Shown here piece after piece: positions 1-8,648 of a stretch of 33,770 nt of DNA. The position numbers were made by a program, and so were the translations under genes. Numbering within the stretch: position 1 is the stretch's first letter; each line of letters begins with the position of its first letter. The notes below the pieces were generated by a model, which was given only the letters and a program-made list of their open reading frames with translations, searched no databases and was not told the DNA's origin. The DNA comes from DATIJJ01 sp035478795 (GTDB lineage: Bacteria; Pseudomonadota; Gammaproteobacteria; DSM-16500), in contig DATIJJ010000053.1 in NCBI GenBank assembly GCA_035478795.1, positions 1 through 33,770 on the forward strand. The letters run 5' to 3'.

Positions 1-19
1 TTTTTCCTCACGTATTTTT

Positions 20-544
20 TTACAACATACCTAATTGCAATTTCGCCACATCCGTCATCATGCTGCGGTCCCACGGCGGATCAAATACCATTGAAACTTT
101 CACATCCGTGACGTCCTTGATCATCCGAATTTTTTGCTCAACTTCAGAAACAATCACAGGCCCCATCCCGCAACCGGGTGCGGTCAACGTCATTTTAATT
201 TCAACAAAACCACCATCGATTTTGCATTCATACACCAAACCCAAATCGACAATATTTACCGGAATTTCCGGATCAAAACAGGTTTTCATCAATTCCCAGA
301 TTTTATCTTCCAGCGTGCCTTCCATACTGTTCACATCAGGATCTTCCATAATAATCATCCCGAGCGCATCACCGTCTTTTCCTGCGACGCGCGCAAGATT
401 CCCATTCACATACACCGTGTAGGAATTGCCGAGCGCCTGTGTGATATAAACGAGTGAACCTTTTTGCAACGTTACTTTCACGCCGGATGGAATCAGCATG
501 GCCTCACAATCACGTCGAACTTCTATCGTATCCTGCTTGAACAT
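20..544 (-). CDS. sufT: SufT, DUF59/MIP18-type Fe-S assembly factor
   Basis: A 174-residue protein. The C-terminal half is a DUF59 (PaaD/MIP18) domain with the signature DPEIPVNIVDLGLVYE near residues 92-107 and a TAPGCGMG segment near 122-129 carrying the conserved cysteine. The N-terminal part is the extension typical of SufT. DUF59 proteins assist maturation or delivery of Fe-S clusters in the cytoplasm; the exact step done by SufT is not fixed by sequence. It is the last gene of the SUF operon, 21 nt after the sufA-like gene, and its place there supports the role. The start is the ATG at 544. Only 19 bases of unknown context lie downstream. Confidence 0.9.
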   Translation of the reverse strand: MFKQDTIEVRRDCEAMLIPSGVKVTLQKGSLVYITQALGNSYTVYVNGNLARVAGKDGDALGMIIMEDPDVNSMEGTLEDKIWELMKTCFDPEIPVNIVDLGLVYECKIDGGFVEIKMTLTAPGCGMGPVIVSEVEQKIRMIKDVTDVKVSMVFDPPWDRSMMTDVAKLQLGML

Positions 545-565
545 AATTTTTATCCGTCACTCAAT

Positions 566-910
566 TCATTCAATCGTAAAACTTTCACCACAACCACACC
601 GGTTTTTTTCATTCGGATTCATAAAAACAAGCCGCTTTTGTTTGAGCCCCAATGAATCGGTATCACTCACAAAATCGATAACAACACCCCTGATAAATGA
701 TTCCGACGCCGGATCGACATAAATATCCAGATTATCTTGCGTAAAATGAATATCACGCTCATTTATTTTTTCGATAATCGCTGGCACATACGCATAACCC
801 GAACAACCGGTTTTTTTGATCGATAAACGAAACCCGATGCCGCTTTTCTGTTTTTCCAGCATGGATTGAATATGCATCACGGCTGCATCCGTCAGGGTAA
901 TCATTGTCAT
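566..910 (-). CDS. sufA: SufA/HesB-type A-type Fe-S carrier
   Basis: A 114-residue A-type carrier. The three cluster-ligand cysteines are visible: one in TGCSGYAY near residue 35, and two in the C-terminal CGCGESF. A-type carriers accept a cluster from the SufBCD scaffold and pass it to apoproteins in the cytoplasm. The start codon overlaps the sufU stop by 4 nt, so translation is probably coupled. IscA, SufA and ErpA are hard to separate by sequence; the name SufA rests on the operon. Family membership is secure, the exact paralogue less so. Confidence 0.87.
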   Translation of the reverse strand: MTMITLTDAAVMHIQSMLEKQKSGIGFRLSIKKTGCSGYAYVPAIIEKINERDIHFTQDNLDIYVDPASESFIRGVVIDFVSDTDSLGLKQKRLVFMNPNEKNRCGCGESFTIE

Positions 911-1356
911 ACTGTTTCCTCCGTCGTCACATCAGATGGATCATCCGACATCAACGCCTTTAACGTGTGCCAGGCAAGTGTCGCACATTTGACGCGCGCC
1001 GGAAATTCCCGCACACCGGCCAAAACCGCAAGTTTTCCCAATTTTTCAGATGTCGCGCCACCTGTCACCATTTCATGAAACAACACAATCGATTCATTCA
1101 TGTCAGCACGCGTTTTGCCTTTCATCATTTCAGTCATCAAGGAAGCAGACGCCATCGAAATCGCACAACCGCATCCTTCAAACTGCAATTTTTCCAGCAC
1201 GCCATTTTTTTCCAGCACATGCAAAATAATTTTGTCACCACACAGCGGATTAAAGCCTTCTTTTTCGTGATTGGCGTCAGGCATCGCACCAAAATTGCGG
1301 GGATGTCTGCCATGATCAATAATAATTTCCTGATACAATTCGCGTAATTCATTCAT
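907..1356 (-). CDS. sufU: SufU, zinc-dependent sulfur-transfer partner of SufS
   Basis: A 149-residue protein of the IscU/NifU N-terminal fold. It has Cys39 and Asp41 (PLCGDK), Cys64 (GCGCAIS) and Cys124 (VKCATL), the zinc-binding C/D/C/C set described for SufU. The SufU-type stretch between the second and third cysteines is present, and the IscU-type histidine before the last cysteine is absent. In this family the zinc site accepts persulfide from SufS and hands it to SufB, replacing SufE. No sufE is present in the window, which agrees. It overlaps sufS by 4 nt and sufA by 4 nt, indicating tight co-translation. Confidence 0.9.
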   Translation of the reverse strand: MNELRELYQEIIIDHGRHPRNFGAMPDANHEKEGFNPLCGDKIILHVLEKNGVLEKLQFEGCGCAISMASASLMTEMMKGKTRADMNESIVLFHEMVTGGATSEKLGKLAVLAGVREFPARVKCATLAWHTLKALMSDDPSDVTTEETV

Positions 1357-2567
1357 GTGTGAAATAACCTTTTGACGTCATGAAGACCTGAAACCAGCGC
1401 ATCCACATCCTCTTTCGAATTATAAAGTCCAAATGAGGCACGCACACAGGCCGGAATATTATAACGATCCATCAGCGGTTGTGCGCAATGATGGCCTGCG
1501 CGAACGGCAATGCCTTCATGATCCAGTACCGTGCCAATATCATGCGGATGAATATCATCCAGTATAAAGGAAATCACACCGACTTTATTTTTCGACGTGC
1601 CAATTATTTTTAATCCTGGAATGGCTGATAATTTTTCCGTTGCATACGTCACTAAATTTTTCTCATGTTCGAAAATATCTGTCATCCCGATTTTTTCCAG
1701 ATAATCAATCGCCGCGGCAAACGCAATTGTATCTGCAATATTCGGCGTGCCTGCCTCGAATTTATAAGGCAATTTGGCATACGTTGTTTTTTCAAACGTA
1801 ACACGTTCAATCATGCTGCCACCGCCCTGATACGGCGGCATTTGTTCAAGTAAATCCGTTTTACCATACAGAACACCCACACCTGTCGGGCCATACGCCT
1901 TGTGCGATGAGAATACATAAAAATCACAATCGAGATCACGCACATTGACAGAGATATGCGGAATAGCCTGCGCACCATCGACCAGAATGGGCACGTGATG
2001 CTGATGCGCGATTTTCGTCATTTCCCGAATGGGATTGATTGTACCCAATACATTCGATGCATGTGTGACTGCAACCATTTTTGTTTTAGGCGAAAATAAC
2101 GTTTGATAAGCATCAAGATCCAGCTCGCCATTATCCAAAACAGGAATGACGCGTAAAACAATCCCGCACTGTTCTGCCAGTAATTGCCACGGCACAATAT
2201 TAGAATGATGTTCCATTTCACTCAAAATGATTTCATCGTTTTTTTGAAACTGCGTGCGTCCATAACTTTGCGCCACCAGATTGATGGCCTCTGTCGCACT
2301 GCGCACAAAAATAATTTCGTGTGCGTGTTCTGCATGAATAAAGTGTTGTATTTTAACGCGCGCATTTTCATAAGCTTTCGTCGCGCGCTCACTTAATTCA
2401 TACACACCACGATGAATATTCGCGTGATCATGCTCATAATAATGCACGAGAGAATCAATGACACATTGCGGTTTTTGACTGCTCGCTGCACTGTCTAAAA
2501 AAACAAGCGGCTTTCCATGAATTTTTTGATGAAGAATCGGAAAATCATTTTTATACATCATAATCAT
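1353..2567 (-). CDS. sufS: SufS cysteine desulfurase
   Basis: A 404-residue group II cysteine desulfurase (PLP-dependent, cytoplasmic) that takes sulfur from cysteine for cluster assembly. The PLP lysine is in SSHKAYGPTGVG near residue 225, and the catalytic cysteine is in RAGHHCAQPLM near residue 362. The short active-site loop is typical of SufS rather than IscS. Length is normal for the family. Three possible ATG starts lie within 12 nt (2567, 2561, 2558); the first is kept, and it overlaps the end of sufD by 17 nt. The gene continues into sufU with a 4-nt overlap. Confidence 0.95.
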   Translation of the reverse strand: MIMMYKNDFPILHQKIHGKPLVFLDSAASSQKPQCVIDSLVHYYEHDHANIHRGVYELSERATKAYENARVKIQHFIHAEHAHEIIFVRSATEAINLVAQSYGRTQFQKNDEIILSEMEHHSNIVPWQLLAEQCGIVLRVIPVLDNGELDLDAYQTLFSPKTKMVAVTHASNVLGTINPIREMTKIAHQHHVPILVDGAQAIPHISVNVRDLDCDFYVFSSHKAYGPTGVGVLYGKTDLLEQMPPYQGGGSMIERVTFEKTTYAKLPYKFEAGTPNIADTIAFAAAIDYLEKIGMTDIFEHEKNLVTYATEKLSAIPGLKIIGTSKNKVGVISFILDDIHPHDIGTVLDHEGIAVRAGHHCAQPLMDRYNIPACVRASFGLYNSKEDVDALVSGLHDVKRLFHT

Positions 2568-3651
2568 TCATCCGTTCTCGTATGTGCTGGCGAATTTTTT
2601 CATGCTCGATTCTGTCATACACTTCGGAAGAAAAGGCACGCACCAGCATCGCGTGGGCTTCATCCTGAAGAATTCCGCGGGAGCGCAAATAAAAAAGCGA
2701 TTCCGAATCCAGCTGGCCGATGGTCGCACCGTGCGTGCATTTCACATCTTCCGCATAAATTTCCAATTCCGGCTTGCTGTTAATTTCCGCATCCTTCGAC
2801 AATAATAAATTATGGTTGGCCTGATGCGCGTTAATCTGTTTCGTGTTGGCATGCACATGCACCTTGCCATTAAACACCGCGCGGGATTTTTTATCGAGAA
2901 TGCCTTTGTATAACATTGCGCTTTTCCCGAATGCCGCGAGATGATCGATTTGTAAATGGTGATCCATATGCTGATCATCCTGATGCGGTGTATAAAGACC
3001 ATGAAGCACTGTCTCAGCCGCTTCTTCCCGCTGAAAAACAGCCAAATCTTCACGGGACAGTCGCGCACCCTTCGAAAATGAAAACGCACGAACACGGCTG
3101 TCTTTTTGCTGGTTGATAATAATGCCTGCAAGATGAGTCGCAGTCAGCGCGTTATTCTGAATTTTGTAATAATCCACTTTTGCATTTTGATTCGCGTGAA
3201 TCTCTGTCACGACATTCGTAAAATAATGATCAGCCTGATCGGAAACGTGTTCTTCGATAAGAGAAAACCGACTGTGTTTTCCTGCCAATAAAATATTTTT
3301 GGGATGTGTTACAAATTCATTTTGTTTCGTGTGAATAAATAACAAATGAATGGGTGAATCGAGCGTCACTTCATCCGGTACATCGAGAAATAATCCATCG
3401 GTCATCAACTCTGGTTCTTTCAACAAATACAGTTTGATGCGATCTTCGTGGATTAAAAGCGCCTCAGTGATCGTGCATAGTGTCACTGACTTTGGCACAT
3501 TTTTTAAGTCAGATGCGTTTTTAGCAAAATGGCCATTGATAAAAACCAGCGTGATCGGGAAAGATGCCGCCCATCGATCGATATTCGAAACATCCTGAAA
3601 AAGGCCTGCTTCTTTCGGCAAATCATCAAGCCATTTTTTCGATACAGGCAT
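2551..3651 (-). CDS. sufD: SufD, scaffold subunit of SufBCD
   Basis: A 366-residue SufB/SufD-family protein. The C-terminal beta-helix core is recognisable by the HVHANTKQINAHQANHNLLL region, the EIYAEDVKCTHGATIG motif and the following LFYLRSRGI segment. SufD pairs with SufB and the ATPase SufC to build clusters in the cytoplasm. I chose the ATG at 3651, not the longer frame opening at 3741: a strong GAGGAAAGAGG ribosome-binding site lies just upstream of 3651, and the 30 extra residues would be coded inside sufC and look random. It overlaps sufC by 26 nt and sufS by 17 nt. Confidence 0.93.
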   Translation of the reverse strand: MPVSKKWLDDLPKEAGLFQDVSNIDRWAASFPITLVFINGHFAKNASDLKNVPKSVTLCTITEALLIHEDRIKLYLLKEPELMTDGLFLDVPDEVTLDSPIHLLFIHTKQNEFVTHPKNILLAGKHSRFSLIEEHVSDQADHYFTNVVTEIHANQNAKVDYYKIQNNALTATHLAGIIINQQKDSRVRAFSFSKGARLSREDLAVFQREEAAETVLHGLYTPHQDDQHMDHHLQIDHLAAFGKSAMLYKGILDKKSRAVFNGKVHVHANTKQINAHQANHNLLLSKDAEINSKPELEIYAEDVKCTHGATIGQLDSESLFYLRSRGILQDEAHAMLVRAFSSEVYDRIEHEKIRQHIRERMNDYDV

Positions 3652-4387
3652 AGCCTCTTTCCTCGATTTCCAATGCGAGCTCCTTTCCGCCTGATTTGAT
3701 GATTTGGCCGCGCACCATGACATGCACGACGTCCGGAACAATGTAATTTAACAATCGCTGATAATGCGTCACCACAATAAAACTGCGCTCATTATTTCGC
3801 AAACTGTTAACACCTCTTGCAACCGCCTGCAGCGCATCGACATCAAGGCCCGAATCGGTTTCATCCAGAATCGCAAGGCGCGGCTCCAGCATCAACATTT
3901 GCAATATTTCATTCCGTTTTTTTTCGCCGCCTGAAAATCCTTCATTCACTGCACGGTGTAAAAACTTTTCATCCATGTCCACTTCTTTCATTTTTGTTTT
4001 GACAAGTGTCAGAAAATCCATCGCATCAAGTAGCGGTAAATTGCGTTGTTTGCGAAGACTGTTTAAAGCCGATCGCAAAAAATAAAGATTGTTAACGCCG
4101 GGAATTTCAACCGGATATTGAAAAGCCAGAAATAATCCTGCCAGCGCACGTTTTTCCGGTTCCATCGTTAATAAATCTTCTCCATCCAGTAAAACACTGC
4201 CGTCGGTCACATGATACTCTTCGCGACCGGCCAGCACATTGGCAAACGTACTTTTACCGGAACCATTCGGCCCCATGATGGCATGCACTTCGCCGGGTTT
4301 AACTGTGAGATTGACACCGCGCAAAATGGGTTTTGTTTGCTGCTTCTCATCCTGAATTGATGCATGGAGATTTTTAATGTGTAACAT
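3626..4387 (-). CDS. sufC: SufC, ATPase of the SufBCD complex
   Basis: A 253-residue soluble ABC-type ATPase. Walker A is GPNGSGKST near residues 38-46, the signature is FSGGEKKRNEILQ, and Walker B is LAILDETDSGLD, all typical of SufC. ATP hydrolysis drives conformational change of the SufBCD scaffold. The frame stays open upstream to 4504 through the sufB end, but the ATG at 4387 is chosen because an AGAGG site precedes it and the family N-terminus (LHIKNLHASI) starts there. It is separated from sufB by 19 nt and overlaps sufD by 26 nt. Confidence 0.95.
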   Translation of the reverse strand: MLHIKNLHASIQDEKQQTKPILRGVNLTVKPGEVHAIMGPNGSGKSTFANVLAGREEYHVTDGSVLLDGEDLLTMEPEKRALAGLFLAFQYPVEIPGVNNLYFLRSALNSLRKQRNLPLLDAMDFLTLVKTKMKEVDMDEKFLHRAVNEGFSGGEKKRNEILQMLMLEPRLAILDETDSGLDVDALQAVARGVNSLRNNERSFIVVTHYQRLLNYIVPDVVHVMVRGQIIKSGGKELALEIEERGYACIEKMA

Positions 4388-4406
4388 CGCGACCTCTTTC
4401 ATATTA

Positions 4407-5849
4407 TTAACCCACACTGCCTTCAAGACTGACTTCCAACAATTTTTGCGCTTCGACCGCAAATTCCATGGGTAATTCGTTAAATACTTTTTTACAAAAT
4501 CCATTGACGATCAAAGACACCGCATCTTCTTCACGCAACCCGCGCTGACGACAATAAAATAATTGATCATCCCCAATTTTGGAGGTACTGGCTTCATGCT
4601 CAATATGTGCGGTCGGATTTTTGGCTTCAATAGACGGGAAGGTGTGTGCACCGCACGTATCGCCCAACAACAATGAATCACATTGTGTGTAATTACGCGC
4701 ATGGGTCGCTGTCGGCAACACACGCACGAGTCCACGATACGTATTTTGTCCGTAACCCGCTGAAATGCCTTTCGAGATAATCGTACTTTTCGTATTTTTG
4801 CCGATGTGAATCATTTTCGTGCCGGTATCGGCTTGCTGGCGATGATTGGTTAATGCAACCGAATAAAATTCGCCGATCGAGTGATCACCTTGCAAAATCA
4901 CACTTGGGTATTTCCAGGTGATAGCGGAACCGGTTTCAATCTGCGTCCATGAAATTTTGGAATGCTGACCGCGACACGCACCGCGTTTGGTGACAAAATT
5001 AAAAATGCCGCCGCGACCTTCTTCATCGCCCGGATACCAGTTTTGTACGGTCGAATATTTAATTTCAGCATGATCCAGTGCCACGAGTTCAACGACGGCT
5101 GCATGCAACTGATTTTCATCCCGCATCGGTGCCGTGCAGCCTTCAAGATAACTCACATGCGCGCCTTCATCTGCGATAATTAAAGTCCGTTCAAACTGAC
5201 CGGTATTCGCTGCATTAATCCGAAAATAAGTGGAGAGCTCCATCGGACAGCGCACACCTTTCGGGATATACACAAAAGAACCATCACTGAATACGGCTGA
5301 ATTCAAGGTCGCAAAAAAATTATCGCGATAAGGCACGACAGTGCCGAGGTATTTTTGAATGAGCTCGGGATGTTTTTGGACTGCTTCGGAAAACGAACAA
5401 AAAATGACGCCAACTTCGGCAAGCTTCGCCTTGAAAGTCGTTGCAACCGACACACTGTCAAACACGGCGTCCACTGCAACCCCTGCGAGACGTCCCTGTT
5501 CGTGCAGGGGAATGCCCAGTTTCTGATAGGTTTCAAGCAACTTCGGATCGACTTCATCAAGACTCTTTGGCGCATCGGTTTTGGTTTTGGGTGCCGAATA
5601 ATAAATGATTTTCTGGTAATCAATTTCCGGATAATCGATATGTGCCCAACGGGGTGGCGTTAAGGTCAGCCAGTGCTGATACGCCCGCAATCGCCATTGC
5701 AACATGAATTCCGGCTCGTTCTTGCGTTGGGATATTTTTCGAATAACGGCTTCCGAGAGTCCGGGCAAAAAGGTATCCGTCTCAATCGGGGTCACGAAAC
5801 CGTATTGATAATTTTTGTTAACGACCTGTTTAATATAGTGATTTGTCAT
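4407..5849 (-). CDS. sufB: SufB, Fe-S scaffold subunit
   Basis: A 480-residue SufB. Family hallmarks include the SVATTFKAKLAEVGVIFCSF region, SDGSFVYIPKGVRCPMELSTYF, the beta-helix core, and the C-terminal EHEASTSKIGDDQLFYCRQR and GLREEDAVSLIVNGF segments. SufB is where clusters are assembled, with sulfur arriving from SufS via SufU. Length is close to that of E. coli SufB. It is the first gene of the operon and is transcribed away from the aldo/keto reductase gene. No IscR/SufR-type repressor gene precedes it, unlike many SUF operons. Confidence 0.96.
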   Translation of the reverse strand: MTNHYIKQVVNKNYQYGFVTPIETDTFLPGLSEAVIRKISQRKNEPEFMLQWRLRAYQHWLTLTPPRWAHIDYPEIDYQKIIYYSAPKTKTDAPKSLDEVDPKLLETYQKLGIPLHEQGRLAGVAVDAVFDSVSVATTFKAKLAEVGVIFCSFSEAVQKHPELIQKYLGTVVPYRDNFFATLNSAVFSDGSFVYIPKGVRCPMELSTYFRINAANTGQFERTLIIADEGAHVSYLEGCTAPMRDENQLHAAVVELVALDHAEIKYSTVQNWYPGDEEGRGGIFNFVTKRGACRGQHSKISWTQIETGSAITWKYPSVILQGDHSIGEFYSVALTNHRQQADTGTKMIHIGKNTKSTIISKGISAGYGQNTYRGLVRVLPTATHARNYTQCDSLLLGDTCGAHTFPSIEAKNPTAHIEHEASTSKIGDDQLFYCRQRGLREEDAVSLIVNGFCKKVFNELPMEFAVEAQKLLEVSLEGSVG

Positions 5850-6020
5850 TTTTTAGTCATAACGGCCAATCATGGCGGGTTAATGCGTTCAGGGGGCGTT
5901 ATAGTACCGTATTTGTGCTAACCATGGCAATTATGGATCGATCAAACAGCCACATTGTTTGCCTTATTGGATTTGGTATACCATAAGCGCATTTGTCATT
6001 TCCCGGAAAGGACTTCTGCC
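5850..6020. promoter_or_regulatory. Divergent promoter region, sufB / aldo-keto reductase
   Basis: This 171-bp gene-free stretch separates the two divergent units. On the minus strand a candidate sufB promoter is TTGCCA (5925-5930) with TACTAT (5901-5906), 18-bp spacer. On the plus strand a TATACC hexamer lies in GGTATACCATAAG near 5977-5989, but no convincing -35 accompanies it. I see no obvious IscR palindrome. The ribosome-binding site GGAAAGGA before 6021 lies at the right edge. Confidence 0.4.
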
Positions 6021-6959
6021 ATGCACTACAACAAACTCGGAAGAGCCGGTATCAAAATCAGTGAAATTGCCTTTGGTTCATGGATCACGTTTGCCAAACA
6101 GCTCGATGTCAATGCGGTTCGCGATTTTATGCATATTGCCGTCGATCATGGCGTCAATTTTTTTGATAATGCCGAAGGCTATGCGCATGGGGAAGCGGAA
6201 ATTTTAATGGGTAAGGCCATCAAAGATTTTCGTCGCGAGGATCTGGTCATTTCGACCAAAATTTTTTGGGGCGGTAACGGGCCGAATGATACAGGGTTAT
6301 CGCGAAAACATTTACTGGAAGGCACGCGCAATTCCCTGCGTCGCTTGCAACTCGATTATGTCGATTTGTTGTTTTGTCACCGCCCGGATCCGGATACATC
6401 GATTGAAGAAACGGTACTCGCGATGGATTATCTGGTTCGTCAGGGTTATGCATTTTATTGGGGCACCTCCGAATGGAACTGCGAGCAAATTGAAAGTGCA
6501 TATCAGATAGCAGATGAACTCGGTTGCATCAAACCGTCGATGGAACAACCCAAATATAATTTGTTCGCGCGTGAACATCTCGAAAAAGATTATTTACCCC
6601 TGTTTGAAAAATACGGCATGGGAACGACCACCTGGAGTCCTCTCGCATCCGGTATTTTATCGGGAAAATATGATCACGGCATTCCACCCGACAGTCGTCT
6701 GGCGAAAGAAGCCTGGCTCATCCCTCCCAATTTTCAGGAACAGGTCGCCAAAGTTATTCAACTGTCGAAACTGGCCAATGAGTTGCATTGCACGACTTCG
6801 CAACTGGCGATTGCCTGGTGCCTGAAAAACCCGCATGTGAGCTCTGTCATTACCGGTGCAACACGCAGGGAACAATTATTGGAAAATCTGGAAGCAGTGG
6901 AAGTTAAATCAATGTTAACATCGGACATTCTGAAACAAATCGATCGAATTTTAAAATGA
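6021..6959 (+). CDS. Aldo/keto reductase, Kv-beta/YghZ-like
   Basis: A 312-residue NADPH-dependent aldo/keto reductase (cytoplasmic TIM barrel). The catalytic tetrad is visible: Asp and Tyr in FFDNAEGYAHGEAE near residues 50-63, Lys in VISTKIFWGG, and His in LLFCHRPDPDTS. The C-terminal SVITGATRREQLLENL matches the cofactor-binding end. The DNAEGY, STKIFWGG and SPLASGILSGKY strings are closest to the voltage-gated K+ channel beta-subunit/YghZ branch. The substrate cannot be read from sequence. The start at 6021 is chosen because GGAAAGGA precedes it and family homology starts at MHYNKLGRAG. It overlaps folB by 4 nt, so it is probably co-transcribed with the folate genes. Confidence 0.9.
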   Translation: MHYNKLGRAGIKISEIAFGSWITFAKQLDVNAVRDFMHIAVDHGVNFFDNAEGYAHGEAEILMGKAIKDFRREDLVISTKIFWGGNGPNDTGLSRKHLLEGTRNSLRRLQLDYVDLLFCHRPDPDTSIEETVLAMDYLVRQGYAFYWGTSEWNCEQIESAYQIADELGCIKPSMEQPKYNLFAREHLEKDYLPLFEKYGMGTTTWSPLASGILSGKYDHGIPPDSRLAKEAWLIPPNFQEQVAKVIQLSKLANELHCTTSQLAIAWCLKNPHVSSVITGATRREQLLENLEAVEVKSMLTSDILKQIDRILK

Positions 6960-7324
6960 AAAATACTGCCTCTCTCACATTGAATGGCCTTGAATTGAGC
7001 GTCAATCTGGGCTGGCCACAAGGCGAACGTAAAAAATCACAGATTGTGACGCTCGATGTTTCCATTTTTTTTCCAGAACCACCTTCCGGTTGCAAGACCG
7101 ATCAGCTGGAAGATACGTGGTGTTATGATGCGTTGATCAAAATCATCAAAAGAGAAATTGCTGATCGCGATTTTCGTTTGCTGGAACATCTGGGCCATGA
7201 AATTCATGGCATCATCACCGAACATTTACCACCGGATTTTCCGGTACGCATTCGTTTGACGAAAAAACCTGCCATTCTCGGGCTGACCGGTGGCGTCACG
7301 TTTTGTTATGGACATACCGCATGA
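6956..7324 (+). CDS. folB: FolB, dihydroneopterin aldolase
   Basis: A 122-residue protein of the FolB/tunnelling fold. The GWPQGERKKSQ loop holds the substrate-binding glutamate, LLEHLGHEI is the conserved mid-protein helix, and LTKKPAIL holds the catalytic lysine. It converts dihydroneopterin to 6-hydroxymethyl-dihydropterin in folate synthesis, directly feeding FolK. The gene begins inside the aldo/keto reductase stop (ATGA overlap) and ends in a 4-nt overlap with folKP, so the three are translated as a coupled set. The protein is more diverged than enterobacterial FolB, but key residues are kept. Confidence 0.88.
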   Translation: MKNTASLTLNGLELSVNLGWPQGERKKSQIVTLDVSIFFPEPPSGCKTDQLEDTWCYDALIKIIKREIADRDFRLLEHLGHEIHGIITEHLPPDFPVRIRLTKKPAILGLTGGVTFCYGHTA

Positions 7325-8640
7325 TTGTTCTGGGTTTTGGAACGAATGAAGGTGATCGTCTTCATCATTTGCGCGATGCGTTATATTTTATTAAAAAAAT
7401 TCCGCAATTAAGGGTAAAACAAATTTCGCCGGTATATTTATCCGATGCACTCATGCTGGAACAATCACCGCCTGAGTGGAACAAATCTTTTTTAAATGTC
7501 GCATTACGTTGCGAAACATCTTTATCGCCGCATGCATTATTACAACAGGTCAAACAGATTGAAGAAAAAATGGGACGCGTGTCGATGGGTCGCTGGAGTC
7601 CGCGCATCATCGATATTGATATTCTGGCGTGGGATGAAAAAAAGATTTCAGACGAATTATTATGTATTCCGCATAAAGAACTTATGCATCGCCCATTTGC
7701 CTTGTGGCCATTACGCGATGTGGCTCCTTTCTGGAAACATCCCGACGAAAAACACGATCCGGAATGGGGATCGCGTTTTTCGGGTGAAGCGCCTTTTCAT
7801 ACCCGACAAATTGCACAACGGATTGATACGCCAGCACTTGTCGGGATTGTGAATGTCACCCCCGATTCGTTTTCGGATGGTGGAAAATATGTTGATCCCG
7901 ATCGCGCCGTGACTCTCGCAAAACAACTGATGCTGGATGGCGCTGAAATACTGGATATCGGTGCTGAAGCAACAAACCCTCGCGCAACAGCTATTTCCCC
8001 TGAAGAAGAATGGACACGGCTTGAACCTGTACTAAAAGCTATTTTGGATGCCTCGACCGACATGATTATTCCGCCAAAAATCAGTGTCGATACGCGTCAT
8101 GTTTTTGTCGCAAAACACGCGCTCGAATACGGTGTTGACTGGATTAACGATGTGAGTGGTCTCGATGATCCTGCCATGCGTGAATTACTGAAAGACAGCA
8201 CGTGCGATGTCGTCATCATGCATCATCTGGGTATTCCGGTTGATAGAAACCGTATGTTGTCGCCTGAAAAAAATCCGGTGGATGAAATTTTTAAATGGGC
8301 TGAAAAAAAATTGAATGCTCTTGTCAAACAGGGCATCGCGCAAGAACGTCTTATTCTGGATGTGGGCATTGGCTTTGGAAAAAATCCGGCGCAATGTCTT
8401 GAATTGATTAAACACATCGATTCATTTAAAAAACTGAATACGCATTTACTGGTCGGACATTCGCGAAAAATATTTCTGGGGCAGTTCACCCCCAAACCCT
8501 TTGCAGAACGGGATATTGAAACCACCGTATTATCGCTTTTTCTGGCGACACAATCGGTGGATTATTTGCGTGTGCATGATGTGGATATGCAGGCAAGGGC
8601 GTTTAAAATAATGGCAGCAGCATTCAATCACCCCTTTTGA
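7321..8640 (+). CDS. folKP: FolK-FolP fusion, HPPK/dihydropteroate synthase
   Basis: A 439-residue bifunctional enzyme. Residues 1-150 are HPPK (FolK): the GFGTNEGDR start and RWSPRIIDIDIL near 91-102 with the metal-binding aspartates 98 and 100. Residues about 170-439 are DHPS (FolP): VGIVNVTPDSFSDGG near 174-188, ISVDTRH, WINDVSG, LILDVGIGFGKNP and LLVGHSRK. It catalyses pyrophosphorylation of hydroxymethyl-dihydropterin and then condensation with p-aminobenzoate. The start at 7321 (ATGA overlap with folB) fits HPPK homology. Oddity: loop 2 reads GAEATNP (residues 214-220) instead of the usual GGESTRP, so the conserved arginine is replaced by asparagine. Such fusions are known in other bacteria and in eukaryotes. 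Confidence 0.93.
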   Translation: MIVLGFGTNEGDRLHHLRDALYFIKKIPQLRVKQISPVYLSDALMLEQSPPEWNKSFLNVALRCETSLSPHALLQQVKQIEEKMGRVSMGRWSPRIIDIDILAWDEKKISDELLCIPHKELMHRPFALWPLRDVAPFWKHPDEKHDPEWGSRFSGEAPFHTRQIAQRIDTPALVGIVNVTPDSFSDGGKYVDPDRAVTLAKQLMLDGAEILDIGAEATNPRATAISPEEEWTRLEPVLKAILDASTDMIIPPKISVDTRHVFVAKHALEYGVDWINDVSGLDDPAMRELLKDSTCDVVIMHHLGIPVDRNRMLSPEKNPVDEIFKWAEKKLNALVKQGIAQERLILDVGIGFGKNPAQCLELIKHIDSFKKLNTHLLVGHSRKIFLGQFTPKPFAERDIETTVLSLFLATQSVDYLRVHDVDMQARAFKIMAAAFNHPF

Positions 8641-8648
8641 GGTTACTT

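Noticed and set aside
3652..3741. N-terminal extension of SufD
   Set aside because: Coded inside sufC, random-looking, and a strong ribosome-binding site marks 3651.
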